Below are positions 9,505 through 18,832 of a stretch of DNA of 64,000 nucleotides, in pieces. Location of the stretch: the NCBI RefSeq assembly GCF_018500185.1, contig NZ_JAHBGI010000009.1, forward strand, positions 112,463-176,462. Reading direction: 5' to 3'. Positions within the stretch are counted from its first letter, which is position 1. Each line of letters opens with the position of its first letter. The DNA comes from Litoribacter ruber. Its GTDB lineage: Bacteria > Bacteroidota > Bacteroidia > Cytophagales > Cyclobacteriaceae. The notes beneath the pieces were generated by a model that worked only from the letters and a program-made list of their open reading frames with translations, did no database searches and was not told the origin of the DNA. The position numbers were made by a program, and so were the translations under genes.

Positions 9505-9870
9505 ATGAAACAGATTAATACCATATTTCAATTGCTGGTAGCCTTATATTTTGCGGTGGCTTTGATATTCTTTTTGGCTTTTGATAGCATGCGCAATGCC
9601 TTCAATATCCAAGAGTTGACCGCCGGCAAGGTGGTTATCTGGCTGCTGGTGGGAGCGGGGTTGTTTATCGTGTCTTGGCTACTGGACAATGTGTATGTCA
9701 ACGGACTTCACAAAGACATCCGGAAATTGGAGCTGGAGAAAAACGAACTGAAAGCCAGGATGTATGATATGGAGCAGGATGTGAAAATCAGCAGGGTGGA
9801 GAAAAAAATCGAAACCATCGATGAAGATAAAGAGCCCTCCAAAATACGCCCAAGGCAGAACTTTAAGTAG
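9505..9870 (+). CDS. Small membrane protein with a C-terminal coiled coil
   Basis: 121 residues: two predicted transmembrane helices (about 5-28 and 40-62) with a short loop, then a charged heptad-like region from about 72 to 105 (KDIRKLELEKNELKARMYDMEQ) and a basic tail. I do not recognise a family; similar two-helix plus coiled-coil proteins in Bacteroidota are uncharacterised. It is followed by a terminator and is therefore probably a single-gene transcript. Confidence 0.75.
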   Translation: MKQINTIFQLLVALYFAVALIFFLAFDSMRNAFNIQELTAGKVVIWLLVGAGLFIVSWLLDNVYVNGLHKDIRKLELEKNELKARMYDMEQDVKISRVEKKIETIDEDKEPSKIRPRQNFK

Positions 9871-9895
9871 TTCGACTATTACATTTGAATTGTTA

Positions 9896-9923
9896 GGGAA
9901 CCTGCATCAGGTTTCCTTTTTTT
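9896..9923 (+). terminator. Rho-independent terminator
   Basis: A 9-bp stem (GGGAACCTG with CAGGTTTCC, one G-T pair) with a 3-nt loop is followed by seven T. It closes the transcript of the small coiled-coil membrane protein. Confidence 0.85.
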
Positions 9924-9972
9924 GATTTAATGCACTTATTTTGACTTTTTAAACAACTTATCTTTTTCAATC

Positions 9973-11511
9973 ATGGTTGCCAAAACTTTCGGGAGTGCTG
10001 TAGCTGGGGTGGATGCCAAAACCATCACCATAGAAGTAAATGTGGGTCAGGGAACTGGCTTTTACATGGTAGGCTTGCCTGATTCCGCCGTAAAGGAAAG
10101 CCAGCAGCGGGTAGAGTCGGCCTTGAAATACTACGGTTTCCGCATGCCGCGGCAACGCATGGTGGTCAATTTGGCACCTGCCGATATCCGAAAAGAAGGA
10201 TCTTGCTATGACCTGCCCATTGCCCTTGGAATTCTGCAGAGCTCCGAGCAGGTCGCCTTTCCAAACTTGTCTGAATATGTAATCATGGGAGAATTGGCCC
10301 TTGATGGGAAATTGCGTCCAGTCAAAGGCGTATTGCCCATCGCAATTGAGGCTCGGAAAAGGGGGTATAAAGGTTTTATTGTGCCTTCCGAAAATGCATC
10401 AGAAGCTTCAATCGTGAATAACCTGGACGTAATCGGGGTGGAAAATTTGGAGGAAGCCATCGGTTTCTTGGAAGGTACGGTTGAAATTGAGCCCCTGGTA
10501 ACGGACACCCGCGACATCTTTTACAACTCCTTGGATAGCTATGAGTTTGACTTTGCCGATGTGCAGGGGCAAGACAATATCAAAAGGGCTATGGAAATCG
10601 CCGCTGCCGGCGGGCACAATGTCATCATGATAGGTCCTCCAGGCGCAGGAAAAACCATGCTGGCCAAGAGACTGCCCTCTATTTTGCCCCCGCTGACTTT
10701 GCAGGAAGCATTGGAGGCAACCAAGATCCACTCGGTAGCCGGCAAACTGGAAAGACATGCCTCACTGATCGCCCAGCGGCCATTCCGCTCCCCGCACCAT
10801 ACGATTAGCGACGTGGCCTTGGTAGGTGGGGGTGGCAATCCCCAGCCTGGAGAGATTTCTCTTTCGCATAACGGTGTACTTTTCTTAGATGAGCTGCCTG
10901 AATTTAAAAGGACTGTGCTGGAGGTCTTGAGGCAGCCTTTGGAGGAAAGGAAAGTGACTATTTCCAGAGCGAAGATTTCCGTGGATTTTCCGGCTAATTT
11001 CATGTTGGTAGCCAGTATGAACCCCTGCCCTTGCGGGTATTACAACCATCCTGAAAAGGAATGTGTGTGCGGGCCGGGGATTGTCCAACGCTACCTGAAT
11101 AAAATCAGCGGCCCCCTCTTGGATAGAATAGACCTTCACGTGGAGGTAACCCCAGTGAAATTTGAAGAAATGACCTCCATGCGCAAAGCTGAATCAAGCA
11201 AAAGCATTCGCGACAGGGTAATCATCGGCAGGCAGCGGCAGATTGATAGGTTCAAGGATAATCCGCAGGTTTACAACAACTCCATGATGCCCTCCCACAT
11301 GGTTAAAGAGGTCTGCCAGATCAACGAAGCGGGAAAGGCCCTGCTAAAAACGGCTATGGAAAGGCTTGGCCTATCGGCGAGGGCTTATGACAGGATTTTG
11401 AAAGTGGCAAGAACCATAGCCGACCTCGCCGAAAGCGAGCAGATAAAAGTGGAGCACCTCGCTGAAGCCATACAATACCGTAGTCTTGACCGAGAAGGCT
11501 GGGCAGGGTAA
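9973..11511 (+). CDS. comM: YifB/ComM family AAA+ ATPase (magnesium-chelatase-like)
   Basis: 512 residues, full family length. The N-terminal domain (VAKTFGSAVAGVDAKTITIE) is followed by an AAA+ module with Walker A GPPGAGKT near residue 221, a Walker B LFLDELPEF, a cysteine cluster CPCGYYNHPEKECVCG and the LLDRIDLHVEV arginine-finger region; the C-terminal Mg-chelatase domain has LGLSARAYDRILKVARTIADL. ComM is a branch-migration helicase that helps integrate incoming DNA in natural transformation. Whether this organism is transformable cannot be told. The start ATG sits in an A/T-rich stretch with no Shine-Dalgarno. Confidence 0.95.
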   Translation: MVAKTFGSAVAGVDAKTITIEVNVGQGTGFYMVGLPDSAVKESQQRVESALKYYGFRMPRQRMVVNLAPADIRKEGSCYDLPIALGILQSSEQVAFPNLSEYVIMGELALDGKLRPVKGVLPIAIEARKRGYKGFIVPSENASEASIVNNLDVIGVENLEEAIGFLEGTVEIEPLVTDTRDIFYNSLDSYEFDFADVQGQDNIKRAMEIAAAGGHNVIMIGPPGAGKTMLAKRLPSILPPLTLQEALEATKIHSVAGKLERHASLIAQRPFRSPHHTISDVALVGGGGNPQPGEISLSHNGVLFLDELPEFKRTVLEVLRQPLEERKVTISRAKISVDFPANFMLVASMNPCPCGYYNHPEKECVCGPGIVQRYLNKISGPLLDRIDLHVEVTPVKFEEMTSMRKAESSKSIRDRVIIGRQRQIDRFKDNPQVYNNSMMPSHMVKEVCQINEAGKALLKTAMERLGLSARAYDRILKVARTIADLAESEQIKVEHLAEAIQYRSLDREGWAG

Positions 11512-11723
11512 TGTTAAGGAATAGTTAAGTGAATAACAGTCTTTAAATAGCTTAAGAGCGTAATTTTTTTTATATGTTTCCTGCACTGTTAATTTTTTAT
11601 GTAGGTAAAACCAAATAATGTTTGTTTTCATAATTTTTTGATAACCGGCAATTCATCACCAGGATACATTGCTTTTACAATTTTGCATCGCTGTACAATT
11701 ATTCTTACTTAACCTATTCAGGG

Positions 11724-12941
11724 ATGCGAGGAAAAATCGCCTTACTCATGATTGGCTTGGTCATGGGATTCGCGGATGTTTTTGCAAGGGACATTCAGTC
11801 GGATACAATTAATACCACAAGCGAGGAAAAGATTGATGTTAAAAAGAACCAATGGTTTGAGTCCATTCAGATTCGTGGCTATGCCCAGTTGAGGTATAAC
11901 GGGCTTTTTGAGACCAATCCGGATCTTCAGTGTGCCCAGTGCGACCGCTCTTGGGGTGGGGAGACCAACGGTTTCTTCTTCAGACGGATACGTTTGATAT
12001 TTTACGGACAGGTTCACGAGAAGGTGTATTTCTACATTCAGCCGGACTTGGCTTCTGGAGGAAGTAATTTGGCACAAATCAGAGATGCCTACTTTGACCT
12101 TGGTCTGGATGACAAGCAGGAGTTCAGGTTAAGGATCGGACAGTCCAAAGTGCCTTTTGGCTTTGAGAACCTTCAAAGTTCCCAAAACAGGATCCCCCTT
12201 GACCGCCATGATGGACTTAACTCAGCAGTGGCCAATGAGCGAGACATTGGGGTGATGTTTTACTATGCCCCATCTGAAATCAGAAAAAGATTTAATTATT
12301 TGGTTTCAAGCGGACTCAAAGGTTCAGGCGACTATGGTGTTTTTGGCTTCGGTGTGTACAATGGGCAGACAGCAAATATGCCTGAACTCAACGATAACAT
12401 GCACGTGGTTACCCGATTGACATATCCTTTTCTGCTCAAATCCGGACAGTTTATTGAGGGTTCCCTTCAGGGCTATACCGGTGATTTTGTCATCCAGCGT
12501 AACCAGCTGACGGATATGGACCAGACAGAATTCAAAGAGTACCGTTATGGAGCTTCATTTGTCATGTATCCCCAGCCTTTCGGTATTCAGGCGGAGTACA
12601 ACAGAGGCCGAGGCCCCGAGTTCAATCCGGAAACCATGGATGTGGAGGATGCCCCGCTGGAAGGTGGCTATGTGATGGCTAATTATTACCTGAAAAAAGG
12701 CAAGGATTTATTTATTCCTTTTACTAGATATCACTTTTACCAAGGGGGTAAAAAGCATGAGCTAGATGCCACCAGACACAGGGTAAAGGAATTGGAAATA
12801 GGGGTGGAATGGCAACCAAACAAAAACTTTGAACTGGTGACTATGTACACCATTTCCGACAGGACCTTTGAAAACTCGCTTAATCCCAACAATAGACAAG
12901 TGGGTAGCTTGCTTAGGTTGCAGGCGCAGGTGAATTTCTAA
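11724..12941 (+). CDS. Porin of the phosphate-selective porin O/P family
   Basis: 405 residues: signal peptide ending near FADVFA, then a region predicted as a 16-18-strand barrel. FFFRRIRLIFYGQVHEKVYFY and IRDAYFDLGLDDKQEFRLRI carry the pattern of OprO/OprP-like porins, and the protein ends with a C-terminal Phe after alternating residues (RLQAQVNF), typical for BAM-dependent insertion. Family members conduct phosphate, but Bacteroidota homologues are mostly uncharacterised. A terminator follows 27 bp after the stop. The 212-bp upstream gap holds no other gene. Confidence 0.87.
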   Translation: MRGKIALLMIGLVMGFADVFARDIQSDTINTTSEEKIDVKKNQWFESIQIRGYAQLRYNGLFETNPDLQCAQCDRSWGGETNGFFFRRIRLIFYGQVHEKVYFYIQPDLASGGSNLAQIRDAYFDLGLDDKQEFRLRIGQSKVPFGFENLQSSQNRIPLDRHDGLNSAVANERDIGVMFYYAPSEIRKRFNYLVSSGLKGSGDYGVFGFGVYNGQTANMPELNDNMHVVTRLTYPFLLKSGQFIEGSLQGYTGDFVIQRNQLTDMDQTEFKEYRYGASFVMYPQPFGIQAEYNRGRGPEFNPETMDVEDAPLEGGYVMANYYLKKGKDLFIPFTRYHFYQGGKKHELDATRHRVKELEIGVEWQPNKNFELVTMYTISDRTFENSLNPNNRQVGSLLRLQAQVNF

Positions 12942-12967
12942 AAAATTAGGATCGGATATTAGAACGG

Positions 12968-12995
12968 AGGCTGGATTATTCCAGCCTTTTTTTTT
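12968..12995 (+). terminator. Rho-independent terminator of the porin gene
   Basis: AGGCTGG and CCAGCCT form a 7-bp stem with a 6-nt loop, followed by nine T. Confidence 0.88.
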
Positions 12996-13022
12996 GTTAT
13001 ATTGAGATCTAAACGATTTACT

Positions 13023-13214
13023 ATGGAATCCGCCGCATTAAAAAAATACTTAATTCAGGTAGCTGATCAGCTTACTCCTGAATCAACTTTAGAGGATGTA
13101 ATAGAGCAATTGAGTCTCCTAGCTGATATCGATGAATCGGAGAATGATGAAGCGTTAGGAAATGTTATTTCTCAAGATGATTTAGAGAAAAAGAGTAAAG
13201 AATGGCTCAAATAA
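13023..13214 (+). CDS. Small acidic protein, orphan antitoxin of a decayed toxin-antitoxin pair
   Basis: 63 residues from the ATG at 13023; a TTG at 13002 is an in-frame alternative. The protein is acidic (LTPESTLEDVIEQLSLLADI, then DESENDEALGN) and ends with KSKEWLK. This size, acidity and 13-bp overlap with a downstream ParE/RelE-like reading frame are typical of type II antitoxins in Bacteroidota. The partner is truncated, so any regulatory function may be lost. Confidence 0.65.
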   Translation: MESAALKKYLIQVADQLTPESTLEDVIEQLSLLADIDESENDEALGNVISQDDLEKKSKEWLK

Positions 13215-13321
13215 TTTGGACCAAAAAAGCTTCTACACAGCTTGAAAAGGCAATTCTTTATATAAAAGATGAGCAAGGAATCGCCAGAGTTTTTTATACT
13301 TCTCGAAATCCGAAAAAATGA
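13202..13321 (+). pseudogene. Truncated ParE/RelE-type toxin remnant
   Basis: The 39-residue reading frame begins MAQIIWTKKASTQLEKAILY and continues to KDEQGIARVF, the normal first third of a ParE toxin, then degenerates (YTSRNPKK) to a stop. Full toxins of this kind are about 95-100 residues and keep the C-terminal beta strands with the catalytic Arg/Tyr. About 60 residues are absent and the following 60 bp does not restore them in any frame. The ATG overlaps the antitoxin stop by 13 bp. Confidence 0.7.
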
Positions 13322-13381
13322 AAGGGGATCTGATTTTTTTTTAGTTTATTGCTTTCCTGTTGTTTTTTGAAATTATAATTT

Positions 13382-14080
13382 ATGGATTCTACAGTAATCA
13401 AAACAGAAAGGTTATCCAAGTTTTATGGCTCAGAAAAAGCCTTGGATAATGTTTCCATTGAAATCAATAAAGGTGAGATTATAGGCATTGTTGGCCCTAA
13501 CGGAAGCGGCAAAAGTACCTTGATCAACATACTGCTTGGGCTACGCAAGCCAAGTTCAGGGAATTTCACTATCCTGGGATCCACTTCGCCGGATACCATT
13601 CAAAGTCAGATTGGCGTGGTGATGGACCAATCCTGTTTTTATTTGCGGGTGTCGGCAAAAGCCAACCTGGTCATTTCTGCCAAAACCAAAGGGGTTGGGG
13701 AAGAAAGGGTTGAAGAGTTGCTGAAACTGGTAGGTTTGGACCACACAGGGGCCAAGCGCTTTCAGGATTTTTCATATGGCATGAGGAAAAGATTGGAGAT
13801 CGCAGATGCCTTGTTGACCGATCCAAAATTGATCATCATGGATGAGCCTACGAATGGCTTGGATCCCCAGGGGATCATTTTTGTCCGAAACCTGATCCGT
13901 CAGTTTAAAGAGGAAGGTAAGACGGTAATCATCGCCAGTCATTATATGGAGGAACTCGAAAAACTTTGCACAGGGATAATCTTTCTCAAGGATGGAGCGG
14001 TTGCCTTACAAGATACCACTGAAAACCTCTTGAGAGACCATTTCTCTATAGAAAAAGCTTTTACATCTACAATCTACTAA
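13382..14080 (+). CDS. ABC transporter ATP-binding protein
   Basis: 232 residues: Walker A GPNGSGKST (38-46), signature SYGMRKRLEIADALL, Walker B LIIMDEPTNGLDP and a switch histidine (IIASHYMEEL). The short form with a C-terminal region of few extra residues resembles the CcmA/NatA-like drug- or bacteriocin-export ATPases. It is followed 1 bp later by a six-helix permease, so the two form an ABC-2 type exporter. The substrate is unknown. It lies 60 bp after the truncated toxin. Confidence 0.93.
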   Translation: MDSTVIKTERLSKFYGSEKALDNVSIEINKGEIIGIVGPNGSGKSTLINILLGLRKPSSGNFTILGSTSPDTIQSQIGVVMDQSCFYLRVSAKANLVISAKTKGVGEERVEELLKLVGLDHTGAKRFQDFSYGMRKRLEIADALLTDPKLIIMDEPTNGLDPQGIIFVRNLIRQFKEEGKTVIIASHYMEELEKLCTGIIFLKDGAVALQDTTENLLRDHFSIEKAFTSTIY

Positions 14081-14081
14081 C

Positions 14082-14783
14082 ATGACTTTAAGACAACATT
14101 TGGATATAGAGTTTTATAAACTCAATAGGCCTGATTATTTTATATTTTTTACCATTTTGGTGATCAGTTTAGTAGCCTTTCCAATTTACGGAATGATCAA
14201 ACTTTCACCCTTATTTACCCTTAATGAGTTTTTCTCTATTGTCAACCAAGTAGGAACTCTCGCCGTGGTATATGGGGCAATTGTTGCCATCACGCGTGAA
14301 TTTACAAATGGCACCAACCGAAAAAGAATCGTCAACGGGTATTCCCGCACAGATTTATTCATTTCAAAGCTGGTAATTGTCTTTTATTATGTGTCTACTG
14401 TGGTAGTATTGACAGCCTTTACACTGCTTGCTTTGGTTGCTTTTAAAGGAAGTGAGGTTTTTATAAATTCCTTTCCCATACAAAAATTGATGGCAGTTTT
14501 AGCTGCAATTATCTGCTATGGGCTGATTGGCGCATCTTTGGGAGCCGTTACCACGAAAGCCCACCGGGCCATTTTAATATTTTGGGGCATAGGTTTTCTG
14601 GAAATGGCTCTCAACATTTTATCGCTTACACATCCCTTTGCCCAATTCTTCAGGCCATTGGTCAGCATTGGGAATTTTACCAGTCCCGAACATCTTTATA
14701 CTTGGCATTACATCATTTTGGGACTTTTTCTGGCAGGACTTCTAGGAGGTTCATTCCTTAAGTTTAAAAGAGCAGACTTCTGA
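14082..14783 (+). CDS. ABC-2 type permease
   Basis: 233 residues with about six hydrophobic segments (near 20-40, 55-75, 103-125, 138-158, 165-185 and 205-225) and a cytoplasmic segment TREFTNGTNRKRIVNGYSR typical of NatB/ABC-2 permeases. It starts one base after the stop of the ATPase gene. Probable partner in an exporter; substrate unknown. Confidence 0.88.
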   Translation: MTLRQHLDIEFYKLNRPDYFIFFTILVISLVAFPIYGMIKLSPLFTLNEFFSIVNQVGTLAVVYGAIVAITREFTNGTNRKRIVNGYSRTDLFISKLVIVFYYVSTVVVLTAFTLLALVAFKGSEVFINSFPIQKLMAVLAAIICYGLIGASLGAVTTKAHRAILIFWGIGFLEMALNILSLTHPFAQFFRPLVSIGNFTSPEHLYTWHYIILGLFLAGLLGGSFLKFKRADF

Positions 14784-14835
14784 GGCTCACCAATATGACT
14801 CGATTTTCCTCCCTGCTGTAAAGTTAATCCTTACT

Positions 14836-15135
14836 TTATTCTACAGCAGCAGTCAGGTGCAATAATAGGAAACCGGGTTCAAAACAATCCCTGTAAATTT
14901 CGAAAGGCTTATCGTTTAGCCTATTTGGGATTATTTGGAAGGCTCCTCTATCCTCAATGGTAAAATACAGCGTATCCGTAGTGCCTGCATAATCTATAAA
15001 GAATCTCTGTATTTTCCTGTTCCTGTAAACCTCATAATCTACATTTTCTCGCCAGAGATACTTTATATCATACGCTGACTTTTCGTTACACGGTTGGCCG
15101 AACCTTCTTATACGGTTCTGCCCCTGGTACAACAT
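14836..15135 (-). CDS. Hypothetical protein, probably an N-terminally truncated remnant
   Basis: 99 residues, no family recognised. From about residue 33 the text reads like a folded domain (YEVYRNRKIQRFFIDYAG, TDTLYFTIEDRGAF) and ends FLLLHLTAAVE. There is no signal peptide, and the open frame continues 19 codons upstream of the ATG before a stop, into the hemB promoter region, without another start. This suggests that the 5' part was lost. It is convergent with the ABC permease and divergent from hemB. Confidence 0.45.
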   Translation of the reverse strand: MLYQGQNRIRRFGQPCNEKSAYDIKYLWRENVDYEVYRNRKIQRFFIDYAGTTDTLYFTIEDRGAFQIIPNRLNDKPFEIYRDCFEPGFLLLHLTAAVE

Positions 15136-15187
15136 GGGGATAGAATCTCCATTTAAAGCATGTTTTTTTACTTACCTGCTAGTTTCT

Positions 15188-15195
15188 TACCTTTG
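15188..15195 (+). promoter_or_regulatory. Possible -7 element of hemB
   Basis: TACCTTTG fits the -7 consensus TAnnTTTG and is 20 bp upstream of the ATG at 15215. No good TTTG is seen 19-21 bp further upstream. It argues that the longer in-frame start at 15134 is not used. Confidence 0.5.
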
Positions 15196-15214
15196 TGACC
15201 AAATCGCAAAAGCC

Positions 15215-16189
15215 ATGATGTACAGAAGACCACGCAGAAACAGAAAATCCAGTGCTATCAGAGGAATGGTGGAGGAAACCCGCCTTTCGGTTAAAGACTT
15301 TATCTTCCCGATGTTCCTCATTGAGGGACAAAACCAAAAGGTAGAGGTGGCCTCCATGCCCGGGATTTTCCGTTACTCCTTGGATCTGATGATCAAGGAA
15401 ATCGAGTCCTGTTTGAATTTGGGTATTGTGGCCTTTGACATCTTTCCTGCCTATCCGGAAAGCAAAAAGGACAAATACGCCACCGAAAGCCATAATCCTG
15501 AGACTTTTTACCTCAAAGCCATCCAAAAAATAAAGGAAACCTTCCCGGAAGCCTGCATCATGACCGATGTGGCCATGGATCCTTATAGCTCCGATGGCCA
15601 TGACGGAATCGTTGAAAACGGCAAAATCCTAAACGATGAGACTTTGGAGATTTTGGGCAAAATGACCGTGGCACAGGCGCAGGCAGGTGCGGATATCATC
15701 GGGCCATCCGACATGATGGACGGCAGGGTTGGCTATCTACGCGAGCAACTGGATGACAACGGTTTTACGGATGTCTCAATCATGTCCTATACAGCCAAGT
15801 ATGCCAGCGCTTTCTATGGTCCGTTCCGGGATGCTTTGGATTCTGCCCCTAAATGGGGAGACAAGAAAACCTACCAGATGGACCCGGCAAATCTCCACGA
15901 AGCCCTGATCGAAGCCGATCTGGATACCGAAGAGGGTGCGGACTTCCTGATGGTGAAGCCTGCCTTGGCCTATCTAGATGTGATCAGATTATTGAAAGAA
16001 AACTACAACGTGCCCATCGCAGCCTATAATGTCAGCGGCGAATATTCCATGATCAAGGCCTCAGCCGAAAGAGGCTGGCTGGACGGTGAACGTGCCATGC
16101 TCGAATCCCTGATCAGCATCAAAAGAGCAGGGGCGAACGTGATATTGAGTTACTTTGCGAAGGAATTCGCCGAGCTGCAGAAAAAATAA
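15215..16189 (+). CDS. hemB: Delta-aminolevulinic acid dehydratase (porphobilinogen synthase)
   Basis: 324 residues from the ATG at 15215 (a second ATG follows at once). It condenses two 5-aminolevulinates into porphobilinogen. Both Schiff-base lysines are in recognisable contexts (SYTAKYAS and MVKPALAYLD). The metal loop reads TDVAMDPYSSDGHDG, the aspartate-type site rather than the three-cysteine zinc site, so the enzyme should be Mg2+-dependent. The reading frame is open 27 codons upstream to 15134, but those residues do not look like this family and a -7 element lies inside that stretch. Confidence 0.96.
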   Translation: MMYRRPRRNRKSSAIRGMVEETRLSVKDFIFPMFLIEGQNQKVEVASMPGIFRYSLDLMIKEIESCLNLGIVAFDIFPAYPESKKDKYATESHNPETFYLKAIQKIKETFPEACIMTDVAMDPYSSDGHDGIVENGKILNDETLEILGKMTVAQAQAGADIIGPSDMMDGRVGYLREQLDDNGFTDVSIMSYTAKYASAFYGPFRDALDSAPKWGDKKTYQMDPANLHEALIEADLDTEEGADFLMVKPALAYLDVIRLLKENYNVPIAAYNVSGEYSMIKASAERGWLDGERAMLESLISIKRAGANVILSYFAKEFAELQKK

Positions 16190-16590
16190 CCGCAAAGGAC
16201 GCGAAGGTTCGTAAAGAAAAAAAAGCACCTAATAAAATAAACCGCAGAGCCGCAGAGGACCCAGAGAAAAAACAACTGATAAAAAAAATAACCGCAAAGG
16301 ACGCTGAGGGTCGCGAAGAAAAAAAATAGCAACTAATAAAATAAACCACAGAGGGTCAGAGGACCCAGAGAAATAACAACTGACAAAAAAAATAAACGCA
16401 AAGGACGCTGATGGTCGCAAAGAAAAAAAAGCAACTATTAAAATAAACCGCAGAAACGCAGAGTCACATAGAAAAAATTGACACTATCCCAATAAGTGTG
16501 TAAGTATTGATTAAAAAAAGCGCATAGGCTACCCATTAATCTTTGCGCCCCTTACTGTCTTTGCGGTTGATTTTATATCCTCTGTGGTTA
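16190..16590. repeat. Array of degenerate repeats between hemB and dnaK
   Basis: The 460-bp gene-free gap holds alternating imperfect copies of two phrases: AACCGCAAAGGACGCTGAGG (copies near 16187, 16290 and 16394) and AAACCGCAGAGCCGCAGAGG (near 16238, 16342 and 16445), separated by A-rich linkers with AGCAACTAATAAAAT. The unit is about 50 bp with a higher-order period of about 104 bp. Near 16540-16585 complementary phrases (CTTTGCGGTTGATT, CTCTGTGGTTAAT) occur, so the region can fold back on itself. No coding potential is seen. Confidence 0.75.
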
Positions 16591-16594
16591 ATCA

Positions 16595-16629
16595 AAAAAG
16601 GCATCCATAACGAATACAGATGCCTTTTT
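16595..16629 (-). terminator. Rho-independent terminator of dnaK
   Basis: AAAAAGGCATC (16595-16605) pairs with GATGCCTTTTT (16619-16629), an 11-bp stem with a 13-nt loop, followed by T on the minus strand. It starts 21 bp after the dnaK stop. Confidence 0.88.
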
Positions 16630-16649
16630 ACTTATTTTAACCGAAGGAC

Positions 16650-18587
16650 TTATTTGTTCTTGTCCTCGTTTACTTCTTCGTAATCCACATCGGATACACC
16701 GTCTCCGCTTCCTGCAGCACCCGAAGACTGCGCTCCTGCGTCAGCACCTGGGCCACCTTGGGCAGCGCCTTCAGCACCTTGACCAGCTGCATACATTTCT
16801 TGGGAAGCAGCTTCCCAAGCCTTGTTAAGCTCTTCCATGGCAGGCTCGATTGCCGCTACGTCTTGGCTCTGATGAGCGGTTTTCAACTTCTCAAGCGCTC
16901 CGTTGATATTGGCCTTGTTGCTGTCGGAAAGTTTGTCACCAAACTCTTTCAACTGCTTCTCGGTCTGGAACACCAAGCTGTCAGCCTGATTCAGCTTCTC
17001 GATTTTCTCTTTTTCAGCTTTATCAGTAGCAGCATTAGCTTCAGCTTCCTTCTTCATTCTTTCGATTTCCTCTTCAGAAAGTCCGGAAGATGCCTCAATC
17101 TTGATTTTCTGCTCTTTGCCGGTTCCTTTGTCTTTTGCAGACACGTTAAGGATACCGTTGGCATCAATATCAAAGGTCACTTCGATTTGAGGTACGCCTC
17201 TTGGGGCTGGCGGAATGTCAGAAAGCTGGAATCTACCGATGCTTCTGTTGTCCTTAGCCAAAGGTCTCTCACCTTGCAATACGTGGATATCCACAGCCGG
17301 CTGATTGTCGGCAGCAGTAGAGAAGGTCTCAGATTTCTTGGAAGGGATAGTCGTGTTAGCCTCGATCAATTTGGTAAACACACCGCCCATAGTTTCGATA
17401 CCCAAAGAAAGCGGGGTAACGTCAAGAAGCAATACATCCTTCACCTCACCGGTCAATACACCACCTTGGATGGCCGCACCGATAGCTACTACCTCATCTG
17501 GGTTTACACCCTTGGAAGGCTTCTTGCCGAAGAATTTCTCCACTTCTTCCTGGATTTTAGGGATTCTAGTAGAACCACCCACCAAGATTACTTCGTCAAT
17601 GTCAGATGGAGAAAGTCCTGCATCCTGCATGGCTTTCTTAACCGGATCCATTGATCTTCTTACCAAGCTTTCAGACAACTGCTCAAACTTGGCTCTAGAA
17701 AGCGTTTTGTTCAAGTGCTTAGGACCTGATGCGGTCGCTGTCACATATGGCAAGTTGATGTCAGTAGAAGAGGAGCTAGAAAGCTCAATCTTCGCTTTTT
17801 CAGCAGCTTCTTTCAATCTCTGAAGGGCCATTGGGTCTTTTCTAAGATCCAAGTCTTCCTCAGCCTTAAATTCATCAGCCAACCAGTCGATGATCACTTG
17901 GTCAAAGTCATCACCACCTAGGTGAACATCACCGTTGGTAGACTTCACTTCAAAAACTCCGTCACCAAGCTCCAAAATTGAAATATCGAATGTACCACCA
18001 CCAAGGTCATACACAGCGATTTTCATGTCCTGGTTCTTTTTGTCCATACCATAGGCCAAAGCGGCTGCAGTAGGCTCATTGATGATTCTTTTCACTTCAA
18101 GACCTGCAATCTGACCAGCTTCTTTTGTGGCTTGTCTTTCTGCGTCATTGAAGTAGGCCGGTACAGTGATGACAGCTTCAGTTACCTCTTGGCCCAAAAA
18201 GTCCTCAGCGGTTGATTTCATCTTCTGAAGAATCATGGCTGAAAGCTCCTGAGGAGTGTAAGATCTGTCACCGATTTTCACTACGATGGTATCGTTTGAG
18301 CCTTGCTCTACTTTATAGGAAGCATGTTTTTTCTCTTCAGAAACCTCAGAGAACTTCTTGCCCATAAATCTCTTCACAGAGGAGATAGTGTTTGCCGGGT
18401 TGGTGATGGCCTGTCTTTTGGCAGGATCCCCTACTTTTCTCTCGCCGTTTCCATTGTCCAAAAAGGCCACAATGGATGGGGTAGTTCTTCTCCCTTCGCT
18501 GTTTTGGATTACTACAGGCTCGTTACCTTCCATTACGGCAACGCAAGAGTTAGTAGTACCCAAGTCAATTCCTATAATTTTTCCCAT
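16650..18587 (-). CDS. dnaK: Chaperone DnaK (Hsp70)
   Basis: 645 residues, full length. Nucleotide-binding domain motifs: [16 protein letters not shown] at the N-terminus, [15 protein letters not shown] near 190 and [11 protein letters not shown] near 340; substrate domain from about 385 ([17 protein letters not shown]). The C-terminal tail is Gly/Ala-rich and ends [13 protein letters not shown], close to the EEVD-like end of bacterial DnaK. It folds and protects cytosolic proteins with DnaJ and GrpE, neither of which is adjacent. No CIRCE-like inverted repeat was seen upstream. Confidence 0.98.
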   Translation of the reverse strand: MGKIIGIDLGTTNSCVAVMEGNEPVVIQNSEGRRTTPSIVAFLDNGNGERKVGDPAKRQAITNPANTISSVKRFMGKKFSEVSEEKKHASYKVEQGSNDTIVVKIGDRSYTPQELSAMILQKMKSTAEDFLGQEVTEAVITVPAYFNDAERQATKEAGQIAGLEVKRIINEPTAAALAYGMDKKNQDMKIAVYDLGGGTFDISILELGDGVFEVKSTNGDVHLGGDDFDQVIIDWLADEFKAEEDLDLRKDPMALQRLKEAAEKAKIELSSSSSTDINLPYVTATASGPKHLNKTLSRAKFEQLSESLVRRSMDPVKKAMQDAGLSPSDIDEVILVGGSTRIPKIQEEVEKFFGKKPSKGVNPDEVVAIGAAIQGGVLTGEVKDVLLLDVTPLSLGIETMGGVFTKLIEANTTIPSKKSETFSTAADNQPAVDIHVLQGERPLAKDNRSIGRFQLSDIPPAPRGVPQIEVTFDIDANGILNVSAKDKGTGKEQKIKIEASSGLSEEEIERMKKEAEANAATDKAEKEKIEKLNQADSLVFQTEKQLKEFGDKLSDSNKANINGALEKLKTAHQSQDVAAIEPAMEELNKAWEAASQEMYAAGQGAEGAAQGGPGADAGAQSSGAAGSGDGVSDVDYEEVNEDKNK

Positions 18588-18832
18588 AATTGATATATGA
18601 TTTCTATTTTATTGATTCAGTAAGTAAATTCGTTCGAAGTCATAATTATCAAGTCATGTGCCAAGGCATTTCCAGCCAAATTTTGCGTCAGATTGTCAGA
18701 ATTGCTGGCTAACTCCCCCTTAAAGCCTGACAATTGCGATTTTTTTTAGTTCTTTCTGTCACCTCATGAACACTTTTAGAAACAAATCAGTATGTTAGCT
18801 GTATACAAATGCATCAATTGGTGCAAGTACTC

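Noticed and set aside
16190..16490. CRISPR array
   Set aside because: Repeat units differ from copy to copy and spacers are A-rich and alike; no cas gene within the window.
16758..17654. 298-residue open frame on the plus strand
   Set aside because: Entirely antisense to dnaK; long antisense frames over dnaK are common and the sequence has no recognisable domain.
18588..18832. CIRCE or heat-shock operator before dnaK
   Set aside because: No TTAGCACTC-N9-GAGTGCTAA-like inverted repeat was seen.
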